Of a DNA stretch of 60,286 nt, positions 27,601 to 34,235 are shown piece after piece. Below the pieces are notes generated by a model. That model ran no database searches, was not told the DNA's origin, and saw nothing but the letters and a program-made list of their open reading frames with translations. The stretch is taken from positions 1 through 60,286 of the forward strand of contig NZ_MEFG01000021.1 in the NCBI RefSeq assembly GCF_001724715.1, written 5' to 3'. This DNA comes from Sphingomonas sp. SCN 67-18 (GTDB taxonomy: Bacteria > Pseudomonadota > Alphaproteobacteria > Sphingomonadales > Sphingomonadaceae). Every line of letters begins with the position of its first letter. Position 1 is the stretch's first letter. Made by a program: the position numbers and the translations under genes.

Positions 27601-27636
27601 TGGCTGGGCCAGGGGGCGGAACCGAAGGGGAACTGA
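21616..27636 (+). CDS. TpsA large secreted exoprotein (filamentous-haemagglutinin-type, Gly-rich beta-helix)
   Basis: This 2,006-residue exoprotein is partner to the TpsB gene upstream. I chose the ATG at 21616 because AAGGA lies eight bases upstream; the ATG at 21586 overlaps the tpsB stop and is the alternative. A signal peptide ends at PAAAQ-IDP. Residues ~35-260 form the TPS secretion domain; the VWFYSPGGIIAGSSALFDV segment corresponds to the NPNG-I...ANVG region of this domain. Residues ~390-1350 consist of irregular repeats rich in GGxGTGGTA followed by short beta-strand segments, predicted to fold as a right-handed beta-helix. The C-terminal ~150 residues contain two Cys (CRFSKAPDC) and an acidic tail. 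It is likely an adhesin or surface scaffold; no toxin domain is visible. Confidence 0.9.
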   Translation: MSAGTPNRRAALLTGGAMAIALVALGQAAPAAAQIDPTRSFQGTGTSLNASIEQTGSQDLITVFAPEAVIDWTPIDTGPGPITFLPEGSTGTFVNGSGVSDFVVLNRIVPTDTTRAIRFDGTVESRVDGSRGGSVWFYSPGGIIAGSSALFDVGSLVLTTSPIDTSGGLFGPGGEIRFGQALNSDAAVNLNFGARITATSPGSYVALVAPRIVQSGTVNVDGSIAYVGAEAATIRINGGLFDIAISTGTTGTAIDHSGVTTGPAGTSGIYMTTIAKNDAVSILVSGAVGYTPASNAFFDNGTIVLAAGYNVTGGFIDTDPAAANNGAANITLTARNASSSGFRSDVVARAANAMAVTIEDGLDLRFTSDAALHGDVSTTVTVPGFAQRLIVDNDLNLTAGRGGQGGIVTLQTSYEGGYGAQPADINIGGNLTVDASGFGAINFTPGGTGGNGTGGTAVVNIDQGTLRVAGSTRITAPGIGGFGLGRSGDGTGGTARLTIGPNSTVQLNDLTLDASGSTISDNGNFGPTLVGGNARGTLAEIVMTGGDLTASFVSIGTQGSAGSGSDPDDNQAGASGGDGQGGTARIVMSGGSMDLNELSIDASGVGGFGDAAGTGGTGTGGNATVTLDNATLNVLSTTTLWSFADSGFGRISGDANAGNVSITVNQGGVYESDNANLYASASAFTGAERGGDAVGGTATLLANGGEAYLGGLTLEADARGGGGNALGGTATGGTLLLAARGGGLVDAFSSFITMSADATGGSADTGGNGTGGAITLDAAGGSLSFSTQGSLFLSAAGSGGRSFVSNPTTGQGGTITVSGRAGNSGTTALTFGNFSADTSGAIGGNEGFRGGQPGTGGLGLGGTVTTNLSTGTLDAITYTLSATGTGGQSTPGGVAGDGEGGYVTFNQTGGTATFGSLDVSAVGIGGEGAFGDSDFAATAGGTGFGGDATVRVSSTSEAATLNAGFVTVDARGVGGNGGFAFEGNSGAGGNGEGGIALFTSEPGAIVSGSQLTVSALGQGGEGSSIFYSFDTEVHDIGGDGGDGLGGDAQIRIAGTDTQFNIVEVSAIGAGGKGADLETGYGSFDPASTGRAGSGGSGTGGSAQLLFTGNATVATGLSAIADGNGGTAGTGPTGGNGGDGSGGAATLTVQNAVVNLTGARASAQGNGAAGGDSATGVGGNGGAATGGTARIEAAGAATALTLANYQINANGTGGIGGAGGFAPSGGAGGNGGAGAGGTAELRANLGTMTLISGEGGLNSLFALGFGGGGGTGGSAYSGGTGTGGAGGAGADGTGGTARVASVGGVISAGNFEAIANGQLGQGGDGGLDSGGAPAAAGADGIGAGGVAALQAQDGPSGQLGGIRLGNTLLQAEGVDNNGAATGISGRIAIDDSGADPAGSIRLNALTARARGTSTDTGSGFHFASSAGPVIVTQFVDVSTNGPIVIAAQGSGGLQAGGPVSLAGDQAITITHGDQPTSGTPFDTLRAANLTALTNGAFLAGPGSVVRTTGSMSIAAGGNVTGTGAQFIAGGAIDATAGGDINFSRISAGDTVVLTANDGDVVVSDDLVATNGAQAFGETVDLNAANALIVDVARSTVGDIRIESRNGDLSLGLIDARTNVVARSGGTLFVQGGVAGNQISLQSVDIEIGDSAQVGQYDRTTRVAFVNGGTRTSFIGGAGTGSPPGYRLSNAELQRVASNGDLAISGTTDAVLDTLSLTAGSQSFGNFGPAGRFSIQTPGAIDVIGAAVFSGMGADTTVALTAGGDIRVAAESGSVALRNANGGLSGTLLLSGDRIIAASSAARADIATGTMAAINTRLGTNDGPASDDGYFSANTIRATVTRAFFIQNSGVNSTSRDDRRGVTVGTGGLEIGSSGSAPIQLVVNGRQLNSSGGFTTGIPFLQQIGFTSGTTLDSGSTANDCRFSKAPDCDAPDVPEIIPEIDSVRDVIENVTPRDDVGAPNGGSIFPSTLIQIVDFTPTGIEPVVDEPVTGSGNEDLWLGQGAEPKGN

Positions 27637-27694
27637 CCGTTCTTCGCCCGGCGCGGTTGACGTGTTGGGCGAAGGCGCGGCAAGGCGTTTGGAC

Positions 27695-29224
27695 ATGACC
27701 CATCACGCACCCGCGGGCGCGCCGCTCACCCTGTTCAACAGCCTCAGCCGGGCCACCGATCCGTTCGTGCCGATCGACCCCGCCATGGTGCGCATCTACA
27801 GCTGCGGGCCGACCGTCTATAATTTCGCGCATCTCGGCAATCTGCGCGCCTATGTGTTCACCGATACGCTGCGCCGGACGCTCAACTGGAAGGGCTATGC
27901 GGTCAACCATGTCATCAATATCACGGACGTCGGCCACCTGACGTCCGATGCCGATGCGGGCGACGACAAGATGGAGGCCGCCGCCGAAAGGGCCGGCAAG
28001 TCGATCTGGGAGATCGCGGCCTTCTACACCGCCGCCTTCAAGGCCGACCTCGCCCGGCTCAACATCCGCACGCCGACGCTGTGGTCAACCGCGACCGACC
28101 ATGTGCAGGACATGATCGCCTTCGCCCGCGAGATCGCCGACAAGCATTGCTACCGGCTGGACAGCGGCCTTTATTTCGACAGCGGCAGCGTGCCCGATTA
28201 CGGCCGGCTGGCCGGGGCGCGGGGCGAAGAAACGGTGGGCCGCATCGCCGAGGTGGACGGCAAGCGCAACCCGTCCGATTTCGCGATCTGGCGCGCCTCC
28301 GCGCCGGGCGAGCGGCGGCAGATGGAGTGGCAGTCCCCCTGGGGGCCGGGCGCGCCGGGCTGGCACCTGGAATGCTCCGTGATGAGCATGAAATATCTGG
28401 GCGCGCAGTTCGACATCCACACCGGCGGGATCGACCACCGCGAAATCCACCATGTCAACGAGATCGCCCAGAACCAGGCCTATACCGGCTGCGCGGAGAC
28501 CGGCGCGAACTGGTGGATGCACAATAATTTCCTCATCGACCGCGGCGGCAAGATGTCCAAATCGGCGGGCGGCTTCGCGACCCTGCAATCGCTGGTGGAC
28601 CGCGGCGTCCACCCCCTCGCCTATCGCCTGCTCTGCCTTTCCGCCCATTATCGCAGCGAGCTGGAATTTTCGACCGACAGCCTGTCCGCCGCGCTGACCC
28701 GGCTCAGGCGTCTGGTGATCGCGGTTTCCGCGCTGCGCGACAAGGCGGGCGAGGCAGGGTGGATGCGGGTGCTGGACGAGGCGGAGGCCGGGCGCGGCGC
28801 ATCGTCCGCATGGCAGCGCGCGGCCATCGAGTCCGGCCTGTCGGATGCCGGCCGCAAGCTGCTGACCCAGTTCGACGAGGCGATCTCGGCGGACCTGATG
28901 ATGCCCCGCGCGCTGCCGCTGATCGAGGATGTCGCGGCGATGAAGGCGCTCCCCGCCGATGAGCGGCTGCGGCTGGTGGCGACGATGGATCTGGCGCTGG
29001 GGCTGGACCTGATCCGCCTCTCCCGCGCCGACCTGCGCCTGCGCCCGGCCCGCGCCGCGATCAGCGAGGAAGCGGTTGAGGCGCGCATCGCCGCGCGCCG
29101 CGCCGCGCGGGCGGAAAAGGATTTCGCCACCTCCGACGCCATCCGCGACGAACTGATGGCGGCGGGCATCGAGATCATGGACGGCGATCCGCTGGGCTGG
29201 GACTGGGCCATCGCACTGGATTGA
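27695..29224 (+). CDS. cysS: Cysteinyl-tRNA synthetase
   Basis: CysS charges tRNA-Cys. The 509-residue class I enzyme shows YSCGPTVYNFAHLGN, containing a zinc-ligand Cys and the HIGH-equivalent (HLGN). Further zinc-site residues are in WHLECSVMS and in HTGGIDHREIHHVNE. The KMSKS loop is intact (GGKMSKSAGG), and a C-terminal DALR/anticodon region ends in the helical SDAIRDELMAAGI segment. I chose ATG at 27695; an in-frame GTG at 27662 would add 11 residues. It follows the TpsA gene by 58 bp. Confidence 0.97.
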   Translation: MTHHAPAGAPLTLFNSLSRATDPFVPIDPAMVRIYSCGPTVYNFAHLGNLRAYVFTDTLRRTLNWKGYAVNHVINITDVGHLTSDADAGDDKMEAAAERAGKSIWEIAAFYTAAFKADLARLNIRTPTLWSTATDHVQDMIAFAREIADKHCYRLDSGLYFDSGSVPDYGRLAGARGEETVGRIAEVDGKRNPSDFAIWRASAPGERRQMEWQSPWGPGAPGWHLECSVMSMKYLGAQFDIHTGGIDHREIHHVNEIAQNQAYTGCAETGANWWMHNNFLIDRGGKMSKSAGGFATLQSLVDRGVHPLAYRLLCLSAHYRSELEFSTDSLSAALTRLRRLVIAVSALRDKAGEAGWMRVLDEAEAGRGASSAWQRAAIESGLSDAGRKLLTQFDEAISADLMMPRALPLIEDVAAMKALPADERLRLVATMDLALGLDLIRLSRADLRLRPARAAISEEAVEARIAARRAARAEKDFATSDAIRDELMAAGIEIMDGDPLGWDWAIALD

Positions 29225-29253
29225 ATGGCGGTTCCGGGGTTAAAGCGATCAGC

Positions 29254-30207
29254 ATGACAAAGCCGCTCATCATCGTCCTGCCCGCCCTTGCCCGGCCGTT
29301 GCTGGAGCCGCATCTGCCCGCCGATGTGGAGGTCCGCTGGTTCGCGGACGCCGCGCAGGCGAAGGCGATGGCCGCAGGCGCTGAGATCGGCTGGCTGGAC
29401 ATGCAGGACCGGCACGCCGTGGCGGACGCCATCGCCGCCGGGGTGGAGCTGAAATGGGTTTCCACCATCTATGCCGGGATGGACGCCTTTCCGCTCGACC
29501 TGATGCGCGCGCGCGGCACGGTGATGACCAACGGCGTCGGCATCAACACCGTCGCCGTCGCCGAATATGCGCTGCTCGCCATGCTTTCCTGCGCCAAGGC
29601 GCTGCCCGAGATCGTCCGCGCACAGGACCGGCGGGAGTGGCTGCCGGATTCGCCGGGCAAGGTGGAGCTGGAGGAAAGCCATGCGCTGATCCTCGGCTAT
29701 GGCGCCATCGGCCGGGCGATCGGCGACCGGCTGAAGGCGTTCGGCGTCGACGTGACCGGCGTGCGCCGATCACCCGACGGGGAGCAGGGCGTGATCGGCC
29801 CGGACGCATGGCGGCCACGCCTTGGCGAATTCGACTGGATCGTGCTCGCGGCCCCCGCGACGGCGGAGACGCAGGCTATGATCGGCGCCGCCGAACTGGC
29901 CGCGATGAAGCGCGATGCCTGGCTGATCAATTTCGCGCGCGGCACGCTGGTGGATCAAGCCGCGCTGATCGAGACGCTCCGCCAGCGCCGCATCGCCGGG
30001 GCGTTCCTCGACGTGGTGGACCCCGAGCCGCTGCCGGTGGACAATCCGCTCTGGTCGCTGCCCAACGTCACCTTGTCCATGCACGCATCGGGCCGCGCGC
30101 AGACCCGCATGTTCCTGAAATCCGGCACGCTGTTTCTGGACAATCTTGCCCGCTATCGGGCCGGTCAACCGCTTGTAAACCAGGTTGATCTGGTGCTTGG
30201 CTATTGA
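29254..30207 (+). CDS. D-isomer-specific 2-hydroxyacid dehydrogenase family protein
   Basis: This 317-residue NAD(P)-dependent dehydrogenase has a Rossmann loop LGYGAIGRAIGDRL (GxGxxG) near residue 150. The catalytic triad positions are recognisable: Arg in NFARGTLVD, Glu in DPEPLP and His in SMHASG. It would reduce a 2-keto acid or oxidise a D-2-hydroxy acid (glyoxylate/hydroxypyruvate-like substrates are common), but substrate cannot be fixed. The start is ATG at 29254, 29 bp after the cysS stop. It is possibly co-transcribed with cysS and lies 52 bp before the thiamine-pyrophosphate enzyme. Confidence 0.88.
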   Translation: MTKPLIIVLPALARPLLEPHLPADVEVRWFADAAQAKAMAAGAEIGWLDMQDRHAVADAIAAGVELKWVSTIYAGMDAFPLDLMRARGTVMTNGVGINTVAVAEYALLAMLSCAKALPEIVRAQDRREWLPDSPGKVELEESHALILGYGAIGRAIGDRLKAFGVDVTGVRRSPDGEQGVIGPDAWRPRLGEFDWIVLAAPATAETQAMIGAAELAAMKRDAWLINFARGTLVDQAALIETLRQRRIAGAFLDVVDPEPLPVDNPLWSLPNVTLSMHASGRAQTRMFLKSGTLFLDNLARYRAGQPLVNQVDLVLGY

Positions 30208-30259
30208 ACCGTCACAAGATGAGGGCATAGTCGTCGCCGCATAAGGGGGGCTAGACGAC

Positions 30260-31903
30260 ATGACCAAGGCATCCGATCTCTTCATCCAGTGTCTGGAGGA
30301 AGAAGGCGTCGAATATGTGTTCGGCGTTCCCGGCGAGGAGAATCTCGATTTCCTCGACAGCCTGTCGCGATCGTCGAAGATCCGCCTCATCCTGACCCGG
30401 CACGAACAGGGCGCGGGTTTCATGGCCGCGACCTATGGCCGCCACACCGGGCGGACGGGCGTGTGCCTTTCCACCCTCGGCCCCGGCGCGACCAACCTGG
30501 TCACCGCCGCCGCCTATGCCAATCTGGGCGGGATGCCGATCCTGATGGTGACGGGGCAGAAGCCGATCAAAAAATCCAAGCAGGGCCGGTTCCAGATCCT
30601 CGACGTGGTCGACATGATGCGGCCGATCACCAAATATACCCATCAGCTCGCCTCTGCAGACAATATCCCCAGCCGCGTCCGCGAGGCGTTCCGGCTGGCG
30701 GAGGAGGAGAAGCCCGGCGCGACCCACCTTGAGTTCCCCGAGGACGTGGCCGAGGAAAAGACCGAGAGCCGCCCGCTGAAGCGCAGCCTGAGCCGCCGCC
30801 CGACCGCGGAAGCCAAGGCGGTGCGCGCCGCGGTGAAGAAGCTGGAATCGTCGAAGCATCCGGTGCTCGTCATCGGCGGCGGGGCGAACCGCACCATGAC
30901 CAGCCGGATGCTCAGCCAGTTCATCGACAAGACCGGCATCCCCTTCGTCACCACCCAGCTGGGCAAGGGCGTGGTTGACGAGAACCACCCCAAATTCCTT
31001 GGCTGCGCGGCCCTTTCATCCGGCGATTTCGTGCACCGGGCGATCGAATCCGCCGATGTGATCGTCAATATCGGCCATGACGTGATCGAAAAACCGCCCT
31101 TCTTCATGAAGCCGGGCGGGGCCGAGGTGATCCATGTTTCGGCGCGATCGGCGGAGGTGGACCCGGTTTATTTCCCGCAGATCGAGGTTGTCGGCGATAT
31201 CGCCAACGCCATCTGGCAGATGAAGGAGGACATCCAGCCGCGCGACTGGGATTCCAGCTTCATGCTGAAGGCGCGGGCGGCCGAGGCGGCGCATACCGCG
31301 AGCCTTGAGGACGACGCCCGCTGCCCCATCTACCCGCCCCATCTGGTCAAGGCGGTGCGCAGGGCGATGCCGGCGGACGGCATCATCGCGCTGGACAACG
31401 GTGTCTATAAGATATGGTTCGCCCGCAACTACCTGACCCGCCACCCCAACACCGTGCTGCTGGACAATGCGCTGGCGACGATGGGCGCCGGCCTGCCATC
31501 CGCCATGGCATCCGCCATGGTGTACCCCGACCGCAAGGTGATGGCGATCTGCGGGGACGGCGGCTTCATGATGAACAGCCAGGAAATGGAGACCGCCGTC
31601 CGGCTGAAGCTCAACATCACCGTGCTGATCCTCAACGACAACAGCTATGGCATGATCCGCTGGAAGCAGGCCAATATGGGTTTCGAGGACTGGGGCCTGA
31701 CCTATGGCAATCCGGATTTCGTGAAATATGCCGAGGCTTACGGCGCGACCGGCCACCGCGTGACCAGCGCGGAAATGCTGCCCGGCCTGCTGCAGCAATG
31801 CCTGTCCAGCGAGGGCGTGCAGCTGATCGATTGCCCGGTCGATTATTCGGACAATGACCGGATCTTGAACAATGAGATCAAGCAATTGTCGAAGGCGCTG
31901 TAG
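30260..31903 (+). CDS. Acetolactate synthase-like thiamine-pyrophosphate enzyme, large subunit
   Basis: This 547-residue ThDP enzyme has the activating glutamate in TRHEQGAGFMA (~residue 50), a central domain (~190-325) and the cofactor motif GDGGFMMNSQEM...NDNSYG (~430-468). It would join pyruvate units (or pyruvate with another aldehyde acceptor). No regulatory small subunit (IlvN) follows. This points to a catabolic acetolactate synthase (AlsS-like) or a related carboligase rather than the biosynthetic IlvB. ATG at 30260 has AAGGGGGG upstream. The aldehyde-dehydrogenase gene starts on the base after its stop, so they form an operon and probably act in one pathway. Confidence 0.87.
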   Translation: MTKASDLFIQCLEEEGVEYVFGVPGEENLDFLDSLSRSSKIRLILTRHEQGAGFMAATYGRHTGRTGVCLSTLGPGATNLVTAAAYANLGGMPILMVTGQKPIKKSKQGRFQILDVVDMMRPITKYTHQLASADNIPSRVREAFRLAEEEKPGATHLEFPEDVAEEKTESRPLKRSLSRRPTAEAKAVRAAVKKLESSKHPVLVIGGGANRTMTSRMLSQFIDKTGIPFVTTQLGKGVVDENHPKFLGCAALSSGDFVHRAIESADVIVNIGHDVIEKPPFFMKPGGAEVIHVSARSAEVDPVYFPQIEVVGDIANAIWQMKEDIQPRDWDSSFMLKARAAEAAHTASLEDDARCPIYPPHLVKAVRRAMPADGIIALDNGVYKIWFARNYLTRHPNTVLLDNALATMGAGLPSAMASAMVYPDRKVMAICGDGGFMMNSQEMETAVRLKLNITVLILNDNSYGMIRWKQANMGFEDWGLTYGNPDFVKYAEAYGATGHRVTSAEMLPGLLQQCLSSEGVQLIDCPVDYSDNDRILNNEIKQLSKAL

Positions 31904-33346
31904 ATGGGCCCGCTGAAGGACGTCTATCCGCTCTATCTGGCCAATCAGCCGCGCCAGCCGAACACCGACCTGGCGGTGACGGACAAGTTCACCGGCAAGG
32001 TGGCCTTCCGCACCGCGCTGGCCGATGCGCGGACCATCGACGCGGGCATCGCCGCCGCCGTGGCTGCCGTCGAACCGATGGCGCGGATGGCCGCTTATGA
32101 ACGGCAGGCGGTGCTGCAGCATTGCGTCGCCCGCTTCACCGAACGGTTCGACGAACTGGCCTTCGCGCTCTGCGTGGAGGCGGGCAAGCCGATCCGCGAC
32201 AGCGAGGGCGAGGTCGGCCGGCTGATCGACACATTCCGCATCGCCGCCGAGGAATCGGTGCGGATGACGGGCGAGGTCCAGCCGCTGGACATCAGCCCGC
32301 GCGCGCGGGGCTATCAGGGCATGTGGCGGCGGGTGCCGATCGGCCCGTGCAGCTTCATCTCGCCGTTCAATTTTCCGCTCAACCTCGCCGCGCACAAGAT
32401 CGCGCCCGCGCTGGCTGTCGGCTGCCCCTTCGTGATGAAACCGGCCAGCCGCACCCCGCTGGGCGCGCTCATCATGGGCGAGGTGCTGGCCGAAACCGCC
32501 TTGCCGGAAGGCGCCTTCTCCATCCTGCCCGCCACCCGCGACGGGGCCGACCTGTTCACCACCGACGAAAGGCTGAAGCTGCTCAGCTTCACCGGATCGC
32601 CCGATGTCGGCTGGGACCTGAAGGCGCGCGCCGGCAAGAAAAAGGTGGTGCTGGAACTGGGCGGCAACGCCGCCGTCATCATCGACGCCGACGCCGATCT
32701 GGACGACGCGGTGGAGCGGACGGTGTTTGGCGCGTTCTACCAGTCCGGCCAGTCCTGCATCGGCGTGCAGCGCATTTTGGTGCACGACGACGTCTATGCC
32801 GATTTCCGCGACCGGCTGGTCGCGAAAACCAGGACGCTGATCGCCGGCGACCCGCATGACCGGGCCACCTTCGTCGGCCCGATGATCGACGTGAAGGAGG
32901 CGAGCCGCCTTTCCGGCTGGATCGACGAGGCGGTCGCGGCGGGGGCGACGCTGCTCTGCGGCGGGCGGCGCGAGGGCGCGATGCTGGAGGCGACGCTGCT
33001 GGAAAATGTGGGCCGCGAGACGAGGCTGAACCGCGAGGAAGCCTTTGGCCCCGTTGCCCTCCTCACCCGCTTTTCCGATTTCGACGCGGCGCTGGAGATC
33101 GTCAACGACAGCAAGTTCGGGCTTCAGGCGGGCGTCTTCACCCGCGATATCTTCAAGGCGCTGGATGCGTGGGACCGGCTGGAGGTGGGCGGCGTCGTCA
33201 TCAACGACGTGCCCAGCTACCGGGTCGACAACATGCCCTATGGCGGGGTGAAGGACAGCGGCCTTGGCCGCGAGGGCGTGCGCTTCGCCATGGAGGACAT
33301 GACGGAGATCCGCAACATGGTGATCCGCCGCCCCGCCGGGCGCTGA
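31904..33346 (+). CDS. NAD(P)-dependent aldehyde dehydrogenase
   Basis: This 480-residue ALDH-superfamily protein has the catalytic Cys in SGQSCIGVQRI (~residue 287) and the general-base Glu in LELGGNAAVI (~residue 252). The conserved Asn is in ISPFNFPLN and the cofactor-binding MKPASRTPLG follows. It oxidises an aldehyde to its acid, or to an acyl-phosphate or ester if a glyceraldehyde-3-phosphate-type member. The ATG directly follows the stop of the acetolactate-synthase-like gene, implying coupled translation and a shared role, for example removing an aldehyde made or consumed by the ThDP enzyme. It is convergent with the next gene, 6 bp between stops. Confidence 0.92.
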   Translation: MGPLKDVYPLYLANQPRQPNTDLAVTDKFTGKVAFRTALADARTIDAGIAAAVAAVEPMARMAAYERQAVLQHCVARFTERFDELAFALCVEAGKPIRDSEGEVGRLIDTFRIAAEESVRMTGEVQPLDISPRARGYQGMWRRVPIGPCSFISPFNFPLNLAAHKIAPALAVGCPFVMKPASRTPLGALIMGEVLAETALPEGAFSILPATRDGADLFTTDERLKLLSFTGSPDVGWDLKARAGKKKVVLELGGNAAVIIDADADLDDAVERTVFGAFYQSGQSCIGVQRILVHDDVYADFRDRLVAKTRTLIAGDPHDRATFVGPMIDVKEASRLSGWIDEAVAAGATLLCGGRREGAMLEATLLENVGRETRLNREEAFGPVALLTRFSDFDAALEIVNDSKFGLQAGVFTRDIFKALDAWDRLEVGGVVINDVPSYRVDNMPYGGVKDSGLGREGVRFAMEDMTEIRNMVIRRPAGR

Positions 33347-33352
33347 ACCCGG

Positions 33353-34042
33353 TCAGGCGCGCACGCCGCCCGCGGCGGCCACCGCCTGATTGGTGGCGCG
33401 CAGCTTGTGGCGCAACGCGGCGGCGAAGCTCATCTCCACCGCGTGGCGCACGTCATGATGGGCGTCCAGATAGAGTTTCAGCGTCCGCGCGGGCGCGCAC
33501 CACATGCGCGCCGGGCTGTCCAGCGTCACCGTGGCGCTGGCCTGATCGCCCGACAGCACAGTGACTTCGCCGATCAGGTCGCCCGCGCGGCAGAAGCCCA
33601 CCTGCTTGCCGGCGCTCGTCACCTTCGCCTCGCCCGCCGCCAGATAGAAAAGATGGCTGACCGGATCGCCCTCGCGGATCAGCACCTCGCCCGCCTGTCC
33701 GTTGAGCCAGAAGCCCTGATCGAGGAAATGACGGGCGCGGACGGCGGGCAGGCCCGCCAGCATGGTGTCGAGTATCGGCCGTTCCTCCGCGTTGAAGCGG
33801 ACGCGGGCGTTGCGATAGGCGAAGCGTGCCAGCAGGCCGATATTCACCAGCAGCAGCATGACCTGCCAGAACAGCGCGACGGGATCGCGATATTCGATCA
33901 GCCCCGCCACCACCGCCACGGCGGCCGACAGCATCACCCCCATGCGCACCCAGAACAGGCGCGCCGGAAACATGGCGAAGATCAACAGCAGATAGGAAAA
34001 CTGGGTGAGCAGGCCGACGCCCGAAAATGCCGAATCAGACAT
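33353..34042 (-). CDS. Membrane protein with C-terminal cyclic-nucleotide-binding-like domain (Popeye-like layout)
   Basis: This 229-residue protein has three close TM helices (~12-75) and a cNMP-binding-type beta-barrel (~85-215), the layout of Popeye-domain proteins. The phosphate-binding cassette reads LIGEVTVLSGDQASATV. The Gly-Glu is present, but the usual phosphate-contacting Arg is replaced by Gln, so ligand binding is uncertain or atypical, as in Popeye proteins. The start is ATG at 34042 with GGGGGA eight bases upstream. It is transcribed away from the cytochrome operon that begins ~190 bp further on, so a shared regulatory region is possible. It could sense membrane redox state or cNMP in connection with that operon; this is inference. 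Confidence 0.8.
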   Translation of the reverse strand: MSDSAFSGVGLLTQFSYLLLIFAMFPARLFWVRMGVMLSAAVAVVAGLIEYRDPVALFWQVMLLLVNIGLLARFAYRNARVRFNAEERPILDTMLAGLPAVRARHFLDQGFWLNGQAGEVLIREGDPVSHLFYLAAGEAKVTSAGKQVGFCRAGDLIGEVTVLSGDQASATVTLDSPARMWCAPARTLKLYLDAHHDVRHAVEMSFAAALRHKLRATNQAVAAAGGVRA

Positions 34043-34235
34043 GCCTGTTCCCCCGTGCCGTCCCGCGATCCGCCGCCTTATCCTTTGCCGCCCACAGGGT
34101 TGCAATATCCGTTGAAACACCGCCTTGCGGGTTGCACCCCACGCCCCGAGACCGCATAGACGGGGAAGATAATGACGGCGGGTCGCATCGCCGCAAAATG
34201 TGTCCGGTCGCTCACGCGACGTGCTGGGAATCGCG

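Noticed and set aside
34198-34217. CRP-like site (TGTG...TCAC) upstream of the cytochrome operon
   Set aside because: Spacing between half-sites is 8 rather than 6 and the outer bases do not match, so it is not a credible CRP box.
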